6,589 nt of DNA from Clostridiales bacterium (GTDB lineage Bacteria; Bacillota; Clostridia; Christensenellales; Pumilibacteraceae): positions 1 through 6,589 of the forward strand of contig JAIEBL010000355.1 in NCBI GenBank assembly GCA_029069015.1, read 5' to 3'. Below, piece by piece: positions 1 through 5,931 of the stretch (within the stretch, counting starts at the first letter, position 1; the number at the start of each line of letters is the position of its first letter). The notes under the pieces were generated by a model. It was not told the origin of the DNA. It was given only the letters and a program-made list of their open reading frames with translations, and did no database searches. The translations under genes were made by a program, and so were the position numbers.

Positions 1-127
1 CTTCCGCACCTGCCGCAGAGGGCGTAACCAACCAGACGACCGCCGCCTTTTCTTTTTTGCCGCAGCCGCACAGAAGCGCGGCGGGCAAACACAGAATACA
101 TAAAATAAGGGCAAGAAATTTTTTCAT
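1..127 (-). CDS. Lipoprotein of unknown function, N-terminal part only (runs off the window)
   Basis: The first 42 codons of a gene are visible and the rest lies outside the window. The peptide starts MKKFLALILCILCLPAALLC and continues G-C-G-K-K-E-K. It has two lysines, a hydrophobic stretch at about residues 4-19, and a lipobox-like L-C-G-C ending at Cys22. This is a type II (lipoprotein) signal peptide, so the product should be lipid-anchored on the outer face of the membrane. The mature part begins GKKEKAAVVWL and gives no family match I can name. The gene starts 75 bp after the amylase gene on the same strand, so it may be co-transcribed with it. A sugar-related role is only a guess from that position. 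The SD is weak: the leader just before the ATG is A-rich with GAGCAAGA. The ATG at 127 is chosen because the signal peptide begins exactly there. Confidence 0.72.
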   Translation of the reverse strand, partial: MKKFLALILCILCLPAALLCGCGKKEKAAVVWLVTPSAAGAE

Positions 128-164
128 ACTATTATCTTGCTCTTATTCTTAAAAATATTGCAAG

Positions 165-183
165 CCGCCCGAAATTACGGCGG
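165..183 (-). terminator. Weak hairpin after the amylase gene, possible terminator
   Basis: An inverted repeat CCGCC (165-169) / GGCGG (179-183) with a 9-nt loop lies 19 bp after the amylase stop codon. In the minus-strand transcript the stem is followed by CUUGCAAUAUUUUU, so the U-run comes about nine bases late. On the plus strand a T-rich stretch follows directly, but no plus-strand gene ends here. It could weaken read-through into the lipoprotein gene. It is not a convincing strong terminator. Confidence 0.3.
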
Positions 184-201
184 TTTTAATTTTTGTCCCG
201 A

Positions 202-1494
202 CTATTTTCTGACGACGACCGCATAGCCGTGCGGCGGCAGGGTGATATTCCCCTCTACGTGCACGCCGTCCAACGTTTCGCCGCCGAAGGGAAGTCCCAA
301 AGACACTTCCCCGTCGCCGCAGTTTACGGCAAAGAACACCGCGTCCCCGTCGCATTCGCGCACGAACGAGAGTGCGGCATTGGTGATAGAATTCGTTTTA
401 TAGCTTCCCCGTTGCAACGCGGGGTGCGCTTTTTTGACCGCGGACAGAGATGCAAACAATTTTACGAGCGTTTCGTCTACGGGGGGAAGCGAAGCAAGCG
501 ACGGACGGAGCGACGCGTCGCCGTCCTTCTTCTCACCCGCTGCCTTATTTTCCGCGCCGTAGTACAGGCAGGGTATGCCGGATATGCCGAGCAGCAGCAC
601 GTACGCCGCCGCGAGGTTGTCCTTATTTTGCAGGATCGAGTAAATGCGCGTCACGTCGTGGTTGTCCGCAAAGTTGAAAAGACGCTTGTCACGGTAGAGT
701 GCCCACGGTTCGTTGCCCGACTGACGGCGCAGCGCATACTCGATTTCGAACATGTTCTTGCAGTTGAACGACGAGTACAGTCCTTTATAGCATTCGTAAT
801 TCGTGACGGCGTCTACACCGGCGTTAAAGAGCTTATTATAGTCGCCGTGGATCATTTCACCCACGAAGAAGAAATCGCCCCGTATGCCCTTCAGTCGCCC
901 CGTAAGCCTGCGTAAGAAATGTTCGGGCAATAGATACGCCACGTCCAGACGAATGCCGTCGAAGCCGAGAGAGGTACACAGCCACGCCGCCGCTTCTATG
1001 AGATAGTTCGCGCAATCGTCGTTGTAGAGGTTGAACGACACGAGGTCGTAGTGCCCTTCCCACCCCTCGTAATAAAAGCCGTCGTTATACGCGGAATTGC
1101 CGCTGAAATTGATCTTGAACCAATCGCGGTAAGGAGAGTCCCATTTCTTTTCCCGAACGTCGCGGAAGGCAAAGAACTCGCGGCCGCAATGGTTATACAC
1201 GCCGTCGGCAACGACGCGGATACCGCGCGCGTGCAGAGCGTCGACGTAGCGCTTCATGTCCTCTACCGTGCCGAGACGCGTATCAATCTTATAGTAGTCG
1301 GTCGTATTGTAGCCGTGCGTTTCGCTCTGCAAGAACGGATTGAGAAGCACCGCTCCCACGCCCATTTTTTCCAGCGTGTCGATCTGCTGTTCGAGGATGC
1401 CCAATCGGTGCGTCACCGTATCGATGGCGCTTGGTTCACAGCCGCACGCGCCCAACGGATAGATCTGATAAAAAATACTTTCGTCGTACCACAT
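202..1494 (-). CDS. Cytoplasmic GH13 alpha-amylase-family glycoside hydrolase (maltodextrin-degrading type)
   Basis: A 430-aa retaining alpha-glucan hydrolase of family GH13. The TIM barrel begins at the N-terminus (YDESIFYQIYPLG) and all four conserved regions are present. Region I is VVADGVYNH (Asp97, Asn101, His102). Region II is GFDGIRLD, with Arg182 and nucleophile Asp184. Region III is FFFVGE, with acid/base Glu213. Region IV is FADNHD, with His279 and Asp280. HGYNTTDYYKID near residue 61 supplies the usual active-site Tyr. GIPCLYYGAE and a later LRPSL resemble maltodextrin glucosidase or cyclomaltodextrinase-like enzymes. A short beta-rich C-terminal domain covers about 355-430. There is no signal peptide and no starch-binding module, so it probably acts on imported maltodextrins. 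An ATG 18 bp upstream is in frame, but it has no SD and lies only about 10 nt from the predicted transcript start. The ATG at 1494 has AGAAGGAAG ahead of it and MWYDESIF is a typical family start. The exact substrate (alpha-1,4 versus alpha-1,6, linear versus cyclic) cannot be read from the sequence. Confidence 0.93.
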   Translation of the reverse strand: MWYDESIFYQIYPLGACGCEPSAIDTVTHRLGILEQQIDTLEKMGVGAVLLNPFLQSETHGYNTTDYYKIDTRLGTVEDMKRYVDALHARGIRVVADGVYNHCGREFFAFRDVREKKWDSPYRDWFKINFSGNSAYNDGFYYEGWEGHYDLVSFNLYNDDCANYLIEAAAWLCTSLGFDGIRLDVAYLLPEHFLRRLTGRLKGIRGDFFFVGEMIHGDYNKLFNAGVDAVTNYECYKGLYSSFNCKNMFEIEYALRRQSGNEPWALYRDKRLFNFADNHDVTRIYSILQNKDNLAAAYVLLLGISGIPCLYYGAENKAAGEKKDGDASLRPSLASLPPVDETLVKLFASLSAVKKAHPALQRGSYKTNSITNAALSFVRECDGDAVFFAVNCGDGEVSLGLPFGGETLDGVHVEGNITLPPHGYAVVVRK

Positions 1495-1500
1495 AAGTTT

Positions 1501-1509
1501 CTTCCTTCT
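1501..1509 (-). promoter_or_regulatory. Shine-Dalgarno site that sets the amylase start
   Basis: AGAAGGAAG on the minus strand has its purine core about 8 nt before the ATG at 1494. It lies inside the longer reading frame that would start at 1512. It therefore supports the shorter 430-aa product. Confidence 0.7.
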
Positions 1510-1529
1510 CATTCAATAAGCCGTATAAA

Positions 1530-1558
1530 AGTATAGTACATAGAACATAAAAAGTCAA
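1530..1558 (-). promoter_or_regulatory. Housekeeping (sigma-70/sigma-A) promoter of the amylase gene
   Basis: On the minus strand, TTGACT (1553-1558) and TATACT (1530-1535) are separated by exactly 17 bp. Each hexamer differs from consensus at one position. Transcription should start near 1523, giving a leader of about 28 nt before the ATG at 1494. The promoter lies just after the feo terminator, so the amylase gene is a separate transcription unit. I see no clear operator around it. Confidence 0.82.
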
Positions 1559-1582
1559 CGATACACGCCGCTACACACAACG

Positions 1583-1626
1583 AAAAACGCACCCGTTTGC
1601 CGACCATAAAGGCAATGAGTGCGTTT
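1583..1626 (-). terminator. Rho-independent-type terminator of the feo operon
   Basis: On the minus strand, AAACGCAC (1626-1619) pairs with GTGCGTTT (1592-1585). An inner stem TTGCC (1615-1611) / GGCAA (1601-1597) closes a 9-nt loop. The descending arm runs into TTTTT (1587-1583), giving a U-tract. The hairpin lies about 46 bp after the stop codon of the Cys-rich gene and ahead of the amylase promoter, as expected for the end of the feo transcript. The plus-strand version is followed by only TTTCCC and should be poor in that direction. Confidence 0.65.
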
Positions 1627-1672
1627 CCCGAAACTAGGAGGTGTGTAAGTAAGATAACAGTGTGTAAAAGTT

Positions 1673-1858
1673 TTACGCCCGTCTTTCTTCGCGTGGCTTG
1701 CTTTCCTCGTGCGCTCCGCAGCACGTGCATGCGCCCGAACAGTGGGTGCAGTCGCAGCACCCGCCGCGCTTCTTTATTTTGCGCACAATGATCACAGTCA
1801 GAGCAATCAGTACACAGGCGGCGACGACGATTACCAAAAGAATCTCAAGCAGCTTCAT
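1673..1858 (-). CDS. FeoB-associated Cys-rich membrane protein
   Basis: A 61-aa protein with one N-terminal membrane helix (about residues 4-25, LEILLVIVVAACVLIALTVI). A basic RKIKKR stop-transfer patch follows, then a Cys-rich tail with seven cysteines in 14 residues (Cys34, 35, 37, 40, 44, 46, 47). The tail ends in charged residues (EESKPREERR). This matches the small FeoB-associated Cys-rich family found directly after feoB in many Firmicutes. The basic patch predicts a cytoplasmic Cys cluster, which could bind ferrous iron near the FeoB exit or help assemble the transporter. That role is inference. Its ATG lies inside the end of feoB (14-bp overlap, different frame). AAGGGAG about 6 nt upstream, within feoB, serves as the SD, so translation is probably coupled. 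The nearby GTAAAAGTTTTAC palindrome at 1664-1676 covers the stop codon. Confidence 0.88.
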   Translation of the reverse strand: MKLLEILLVIVVAACVLIALTVIIVRKIKKRGGCCDCTHCSGACTCCGAHEESKPREERRA

Positions 1859-4121
1859 GGCAAGCTCCCTTTTTACGCAGGTGCAGTTTGCCCTTATTCC
1901 TGAGCACGATGAGCGTGACGGTCACTGCCGCGACGGCCGCCCAAATAAACGCCGTCCACCACCACGAACCGATCGTGTATACGACGGCGGCGATGATATA
2001 GCTTGCAACGAGCCAGAAGACGAGCGTCCCTACGAACCGACCTTTACCGAGTTCGGCTTTTGCCGTAGCGACGGCGGCAAAGCAAGGAATGGTCGTCATA
2101 TTGAATGCGATGAACGCAAGGAGTGCGGGAATGGTGATACCCGTGGCTTGCACCATGGCGATCGCCGAGGTGATGCCCTCTTCGTCGGCAAGGAGCGTAT
2201 CCGCCGTCACGCCGCCGACGTTTGCGCCGATGGCGATAAGGCATGCGCCGAGCGTACCAAACGTAGCGATGACGTTTTCTTTGGCGATGAGCCCCGTGAT
2301 CGCGGCTACCGCGAACACCCAACCATATGCGCCGATCTGCTTACCGAAGCCGAGCGGCGTGAAGATCGGCTGGATCAGTTTGCCGATCTGCGCCAGGATC
2401 GACTCGTTCATGCGCTCGTCGGCAAGATAGTGCCAATCGAAGCTCAGGTGCGAGAGAAGCCAAATCGCAACGGTGGAAACGAAGATAATGGTAAACGCTT
2501 TCTTTACGAAATGCTTGGTCTTATCCCACAAGTGGAGCATCAGGTTCTTAAAGCGCGGACGGTGATAGGCGGGAAGCTCCATGATAAAAGGCGGGACTTC
2601 CCCTTTGAGCGTCGTACTGCGCATGAGTAATACGCTGACGATCGCCGCTGCCATGCCGAGAAGATACATGCAAAGCGTGATCGCGTCGGGGTTGCCTACC
2701 CCGAAGTGCTGCACGATACAGCCCGCGATCGCGGTCAGGATGGGCAGCTTTGCTCCGCACGAAAAGAAGGGAATGACGCGCACGGTGGCGACCCGTTCCT
2801 TTTCGTCGGCAAGCGTACGGGTGTTGATCATGGCGGGCACGGAGCAACCGAAGCCCATGATCATGGGCATGAACGAACGACCCGAAAGCCCGAAGCGACG
2901 GAAGATGCGGTCGAGCACGAACGCGATACGCGCCATGTAGCCGCTGTCTTCCAGAATGGAGAACCACATAAACAGCATAAGGATCTGCGGCAGGAAACCT
3001 AAGACCGCGAACAGACCGCCCAAGATACCGTCGGCGATAAGCCCCGAGAGCCATTCGGTCGCGATCGCGCCGCCCACGGCTTCGGTGATCTTTCCGAATA
3101 ATACGTCAAATATATTAAACAGGATCACGCCCGGACTGAACACCGCACCATCGTAGAAGATGCCCACGAAGGTCGCCATGCCCTCGGAAAGGTTGAGCTC
3201 GTCGAGCGAAGGCAGACCCTTGCCGAGGCTTGCCCACGCCCCGATATACAGAAAGTCTTCGGCAAACGTAACGTGGAAAATGGCAAACAGCACGGCGATG
3301 AAAATAGGAATCGCCCAAACGCGGTGCGTCAGCACCTTGTCGATTTTGTCCGACTTCGTAAGCGCCTCGCTTTTCTTTGCCTTTTCCTTTGCTACGGAAA
3401 AATGTTCGGCAATGTATTTATAGCGCGCGTCGGCCATCGCCGCTTCAAGGTCCTCGCCTTCGGAAACGGCGGCGAGCAGTTCTTTCGCGCCCTTTTTCTC
3501 GATTTCCAGTTCGTCGTTTTCAAGAAGCTTTACGGCGTGGAATAGCGGCGACGCTACGCCCTCTTCGGCAAAATGTTCTGCCGCTTTGTCGATTTTCTCT
3601 TTGAGTGCGCCCGTAAAAAGCGACGTCCCTTTACGCTCGGTCGCCATCAGCGAAGCGCGTTTCATAAGCTCGGCGATTCCTTTTTCTTTGAGCGCGGAAA
3701 TTTCCACGACGGGCACGCCCAAGCTCTTTTCGAGCGCGGCGACATCGATACGGTCGCCCGCCTTTTCCACCTCGTCCATCATATTGAGCGCGACGATGAC
3801 GGGAACGTCCGTTTCGAGCAACTGCGTCGTTAAATACAGGTTACGCTCTAAGTTGGTCGCGTCGACGATATTGATGATGCCCGTCTTTTCTTCGAGTATG
3901 TAGGTGCGCGAGATCACTTCTTCGGGCGTATAGGGCGAAAGCGAGTAGATGCCCGGAAGGTCTACGATCGCGATCGGCTCGCTGCCCTTTTTATAGACGC
4001 CCTCGCGCTTATCGACCGTAACGCCCGGCCAGTTGCCCACGTGCGCCGTACTGCCCGTGAGCGCGTTGAAAAGCGTCGTCTTGCCGCTGTTGGGATTCCC
4101 CGCCAATGCAAAAGTCTTCAT
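1845..4121 (-). CDS. feoB: Ferrous iron transporter FeoB (GTPase-permease)
   Basis: A 758-aa inner-membrane Fe(II) importer of ordinary family length. The cytoplasmic G domain comes first: G1 GNPNSGKT (8-15), the switch I region around WPGVTVDKREG (31-41), G3 DLPG (54-57), G4 NMMD (113-116) and G5 around SALKEKG (142-148). A helical, charged segment (about 165-260) fits the guanine-dissociation-inhibitor domain. The permease part starts near residue 267 and has many hydrophobic segments up to about 741. Both internal gate repeats are present: GFGCSVPA (423-430) and FFSCGAKLP (452-460), each with the conserved Cys. The tail ends in basic residues (RNKGKLHLRKKGACHEAA). I see no frameshift or missing motif. 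ATG 4121 begins MKTFALAGNPNSGKT, the canonical FeoB start. The leader is purine-rich (AGGAG about 16 nt upstream, GAGAAG closer). The gene follows the second feoA by 22 bp and overlaps the Cys-rich gene. It should be controlled from the promoter at 4685-4713. Confidence 0.97.
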   Translation of the reverse strand: MKTFALAGNPNSGKTTLFNALTGSTAHVGNWPGVTVDKREGVYKKGSEPIAIVDLPGIYSLSPYTPEEVISRTYILEEKTGIINIVDATNLERNLYLTTQLLETDVPVIVALNMMDEVEKAGDRIDVAALEKSLGVPVVEISALKEKGIAELMKRASLMATERKGTSLFTGALKEKIDKAAEHFAEEGVASPLFHAVKLLENDELEIEKKGAKELLAAVSEGEDLEAAMADARYKYIAEHFSVAKEKAKKSEALTKSDKIDKVLTHRVWAIPIFIAVLFAIFHVTFAEDFLYIGAWASLGKGLPSLDELNLSEGMATFVGIFYDGAVFSPGVILFNIFDVLFGKITEAVGGAIATEWLSGLIADGILGGLFAVLGFLPQILMLFMWFSILEDSGYMARIAFVLDRIFRRFGLSGRSFMPMIMGFGCSVPAMINTRTLADEKERVATVRVIPFFSCGAKLPILTAIAGCIVQHFGVGNPDAITLCMYLLGMAAAIVSVLLMRSTTLKGEVPPFIMELPAYHRPRFKNLMLHLWDKTKHFVKKAFTIIFVSTVAIWLLSHLSFDWHYLADERMNESILAQIGKLIQPIFTPLGFGKQIGAYGWVFAVAAITGLIAKENVIATFGTLGACLIAIGANVGGVTADTLLADEEGITSAIAMVQATGITIPALLAFIAFNMTTIPCFAAVATAKAELGKGRFVGTLVFWLVASYIIAAVVYTIGSWWWTAFIWAAVAAVTVTLIVLRNKGKLHLRKKGACHEAA

Positions 4122-4143
4122 TTTCTTTCTTCTCTTTCTCCTT

Positions 4144-4377
4144 TTATTTTTCCGTTTCGACTTCCACGCATGCCGCTTCCGCTTTGCGTAACGTAAGCTC
4201 GTAGCCGCGCAGCGTAACCTCGATCGGGTCGCCCAGCGGCGCTTTTTTGCGCATCGTTATTTCGGCGCTCGGCGTGACGCCCATATCGAACAGACGACGG
4301 CGGATACGCCCCTCGCCGTGCACAGCTGTCACCATGCCGTGCTCGCCGATCGTAAAATCACTCAATAATTTCGTCAT
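4144..4377 (-). CDS. feoA: FeoA family protein, second copy, next to feoB
   Basis: A 77-aa cytoplasmic SH3-like FeoA protein. Typical signatures are RRLFDMGVTPSAEI (about 27-40), APLGDPIEV (about 46-54) and GYELTLRKAEA (about 58-68). FeoA proteins support Fe(II) transport by FeoB, probably by binding it. The frame also opens at a GTG at 4389, but that codon lies inside the SD-like GAGGAG (4389-4394), so it cannot be the start. The ATG at 4377 has that SD with an 11-nt spacer. The gene is 33 bp after the first feoA and 22 bp before feoB. Its sequence is well diverged from the first copy. It is closer to the classical FeoA consensus, so it may be the main FeoB partner. That last point is inference. 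Confidence 0.93.
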   Translation of the reverse strand: MTKLLSDFTIGEHGMVTAVHGEGRIRRRLFDMGVTPSAEITMRKKAPLGDPIEVTLRGYELTLRKAEAACVEVETEK

Positions 4378-4388
4378 TGTTTTATGCA

Positions 4389-4395
4389 CTCCTCT
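4389..4395 (-). promoter_or_regulatory. Shine-Dalgarno site of the second feoA
   Basis: AGAGGAG on the minus strand, 11 nt before the ATG at 4377. It overlaps the in-frame GTG at 4389, which excludes that GTG as the initiation codon. Confidence 0.65.
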
Positions 4396-4410
4396 ATTTC
4401 TCTACGCGCC

Positions 4411-4623
4411 CTATGCAACCAAAATCTTGCTCGCAAGCACGCGGTCCAAACAAAGTCTTCCTTCCTTTACCGAAATGATCACGTTACCACCCATGTTCGA
4501 AAGGAGCGTAACGTTCTCCCCTTCCAATAGGCCCAACTCCGTCAAATGCTTTTTTACTTTCTCGTCTGCCCGTACAGCGGTGATCGTGACCGCCGTATCG
4601 AGCGGTGCAAACGCAAGCGGCAT
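4411..4623 (-). CDS. feoA: FeoA family protein, first gene of the feo operon
   Basis: A 70-aa FeoA-domain protein. HLTELGLLEGENVTLLSNMG (about 26-45) matches the L-x-x-L-G-L-x-x-G-x-x-V pattern, and GNVIISVKEGRLCLDRVLAS (about 45-64) is the typical second half. It should fold as a small SH3-like barrel in the cytosol and assist or regulate FeoB. The frame is open to 4713, but the extra 30 codons would cover the promoter and leader. The ATG at 4623 has a near-perfect AAGGAGG (4629-4635) 5 nt upstream and gives a normal FeoA length. It differs strongly from the second FeoA: it lacks the APLGDP motif and has a shorter C-terminus. The two copies are therefore probably not interchangeable. Confidence 0.9.
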   Translation of the reverse strand: MPLAFAPLDTAVTITAVRADEKVKKHLTELGLLEGENVTLLSNMGGNVIISVKEGRLCLDRVLASKILVA

Positions 4624-4628
4624 GCCGT

Positions 4629-4635
4629 CCTCCTT
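4629..4635 (-). promoter_or_regulatory. Strong Shine-Dalgarno site of the first feoA
   Basis: AAGGAGG on the minus strand, 5 nt before the ATG at 4623. It decides between this start and the longer open frame, which would begin inside the promoter. Confidence 0.85.
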
Positions 4636-4660
4636 TTTACCGCAAAAGTATTTATCGCGG

Positions 4661-4685
4661 TTAACAATATTAACTTCGATTAACA
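4661..4685. repeat. Three phased TTAAC direct repeats in the feo leader region
   Basis: On the plus strand TTAAC occurs at 4661, 4670 and 4680, about one helical turn apart, and again at 4732 upstream of the -35 box. The first copy together with GTTAA also gives the partial inverted repeat GTTAA-N5-TTAAC on the minus strand. The repeats lie just downstream of the -10 box, where a repressor could block RNA polymerase. The region is AT-rich, so chance is a real alternative. Confidence 0.3.
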
Positions 4686-4713
4686 TTATATATAAAACAA
4701 AACGCCTTGTCAA
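4685..4713 (-). promoter_or_regulatory. Consensus housekeeping promoter of the feo operon
   Basis: On the minus strand, TTGACA (4708-4713) and TATAAT (4685-4690) are both perfect and spaced by 17 bp. Transcription should start near 4678, leaving a leader of about 55 nt before the first feoA. A promoter this strong on an iron-uptake operon suggests control by a repressor rather than an activator. Confidence 0.9.
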
Positions 4714-4723
4714 GCGTTTTGTT
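4696..4723. promoter_or_regulatory. Inverted repeat across the -35 box, likely operator
   Basis: AACAAAACGC (4696-4705) and GCGTTTTGTT (4714-4723) are perfect 10-bp inverted arms around an 8-bp centre (CTTGTCAA) that contains most of the -35 hexamer. Because it lies on the promoter and upstream of the transcription start, it works as a DNA site and not as an RNA hairpin of this transcript. Its likely ligand is a dimeric metal-responsive repressor such as a Fur- or DtxR-type protein. It does not closely match the classical Fur box, so the regulator is not identified. Confidence 0.55.
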
Positions 4724-4757
4724 AAGAAAAATTAACAATTTTTTCACTGCGCCCTTT

Positions 4758-4874
4758 TGTCATTTCGAGCGAAGTCGAGAAATCTAAAAAAGAGACCTCT
4801 CCACTTCGCTACGCTTCGGTACTTCGCTTCGCTCCGTGGCGTTCGCGCTTCGCGCTCGGCTGAGCGAGGTGACA
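4758..4874. repeat. Intergenic palindromic repeat element (REP- or MITE-like)
   Basis: A 117-bp block between the DUF2207-like genes and the feo promoter. It begins TGTCATTTCGAGCG and ends GAGCGAGGTGACA, so the ends form an imperfect inverted repeat. Inside, AGCGAAGTCGAGA (4768-4780) pairs with TCTCCACTTCGCT (4798-4810) with one mismatch, extended by three more pairs across a two-base mismatch, around an A-rich loop. The remainder is made of CTTCGCT, CGCTTCG and GCGC-type units that can form further small hairpins. It has no coding potential and contrasts with the AT-rich promoter region next to it. Similar TGTCATTTCGAGCGAAG-type units are, to my recollection, dispersed intergenic repeats in many bacterial genomes. 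It may help end or stabilise the upstream transcript, although no U-tract follows the hairpins. Confidence 0.6.
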
Positions 4875-4893
4875 GCACAGCATGGCGACGCGG

Positions 4894-5931
4894 TTAGAAC
4901 ATCAGCGTATTGCGGATATCGCCCAAGAACCAGGCAGGGCCCTCCATCATGATACGGTCGAACTTGACTTTCATCTTCTCGGTCACGTTAAGGATATAGC
5001 AGTACGGCAGAATGTTGTAGTAGTAGCGCGGGTTTTCCTCTACGAGGAGTTCCACGCGCTCTTGCTCGGCTTCGAGCAGAAACTGACGGAACGAATCGAC
5101 CGCCGCGTACGCTTGCAAACTCTTGATCGAACGAATGTCCACGAACCGCGTGAGCACGAAGACCGTCAGAATAAACTGCGTCAGCATTACAAGACAGCCA
5201 AGACCCATCGCGCCTTTACCGAACATCAGCATAACGAAGGTCGGCACGCCGCCCCACACCGAAAAGAAGGGCACGCGTATCATGCCGGGCAAAGGCGCGT
5301 AACGCAGCATCAGAATACCGATAAACGAAAATATCGTGAGCACGATATACGGAAAGTGCGTCGCTGCCGTGGCGTAGATCTCAAATGCAATGTATATGGC
5401 GCCCGAAACGATTTGCGGCAGTACGAACAGCTTTTTGCAGAGCGGCACCTGATTTTCTCTTGCGACCTCTTTGATGTTGCCGCGAAGCTCTTCGTACTTT
5501 TCGTTAAACGTCTTCTGTGCCGTCAGCGTATAAAAGGTATCGCCGTCCGCGAACAGATACTCGAAGAACTGTTTTTCCAGCCCGTAGGTCGTGCGGGAAA
5601 CGGAATTGCTGTAATGTTGAAAATAATGCCTGTGGTCGGGAAATTCCTTTTTCTTATGGAGCACGAGACCGCGTTTGCAGTCTTCTTTGATGGTGATGAG
5701 CCCCTTATCCGCCCAATACAGACAGAGCGGGTTAAAGACGGCGCGCGGGTCGGCATGCTTACCCTTATACATGATCAGAACGTCGAGCGGCGAGCAACCT
5801 TTGGGCGGGTAGAACTCCACCGTACGCGTCTGCACCTTTCTCTGGATGACGCCGATGAGGATGCAAAACAGCGAGAACAAAAGCCCGATCCCGGTCAAAA
5901 CCGCAAATACCATAAACGCCTTAAAACTCAT
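4894..5931 (-). CDS. DUF2207-like membrane protein without the usual N-terminal domain
   Basis: A 345-aa membrane protein of unknown function. One helix is at about 7-29. A soluble, probably cytoplasmic part runs from about 31-165 and starts VEFYPPKGCSPLDV, followed by YWADKGLITIKED. This resembles the winged-helix-like segment of DUF2207 proteins (PP-x-G-L-S-P ... ARGYL-x-I). A cluster of four hydrophobic segments lies at about 168-262, with PFFSVWGGVPT (221-231) in a turn. The end, YYNILPYCYILNV ... GPAWFLGD (305-338), resembles the DUF2207 C-terminus. Typical family members also carry a signal peptide and an extracytoplasmic beta domain before the first helix, and this one lacks both. The start at 5931 is firm: AGGAGG lies 5 nt upstream, and the ATG overlaps the TGA of the upstream gene (ATGA), so translation is coupled. 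The family call is made from motif memory and needs a profile search. Confidence 0.72.
   Translation of the reverse strand: MSFKAFMVFAVLTGIGLLFSLFCILIGVIQRKVQTRTVEFYPPKGCSPLDVLIMYKGKHADPRAVFNPLCLYWADKGLITIKEDCKRGLVLHKKKEFPDHRHYFQHYSNSVSRTTYGLEKQFFEYLFADGDTFYTLTAQKTFNEKYEELRGNIKEVARENQVPLCKKLFVLPQIVSGAIYIAFEIYATAATHFPYIVLTIFSFIGILMLRYAPLPGMIRVPFFSVWGGVPTFVMLMFGKGAMGLGCLVMLTQFILTVFVLTRFVDIRSIKSLQAYAAVDSFRQFLLEAEQERVELLVEENPRYYYNILPYCYILNVTEKMKVKFDRIMMEGPAWFLGDIRNTLMF

Noticed and set aside
128..201. Separate promoter for the lipoprotein gene
   Set aside because: TTGCAA and GATAAT are present on the minus strand but 21 bp apart, with GATAAT almost touching the start codon. The spacing is wrong.
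193..915. Plus-strand frame (240 codons) opposite the amylase gene
   Set aside because: It is antisense to the catalytic domain of an intact GH13 gene, its composition is biased to Arg and Val, and no family is recognisable.
1509..1760. Minus-strand 83-codon frame covering the feo terminator and the amylase promoter
   Set aside because: It overlaps the Cys-rich gene in another frame, then runs through a terminator hairpin and a promoter. Non-coding signals explain this region better.
1698..2630. Plus-strand frame (310 codons) opposite the feoB 3' half
   Set aside because: It lies across two real minus-strand genes and is dominated by Arg, Asp and Glu. This is typical of a mirror frame of a membrane-protein gene.
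4624..4678. Riboswitch in the feo leader
   Set aside because: The leader is only about 55 nt, AT-rich and without a structured fold or terminator stem that I can see.
4624..4713. N-terminal extension of the first feoA to 100 codons
   Set aside because: The extension would be coded by the promoter and leader. A near-perfect SD at 4629-4635 fits the ATG at 4623.
4768..4810. Hairpin in the intergenic repeat as a terminator of the DUF2207-like operon
   Set aside because: The stem is good, but no U-tract follows it in the minus-strand transcript. I keep it as part of a repeat element.
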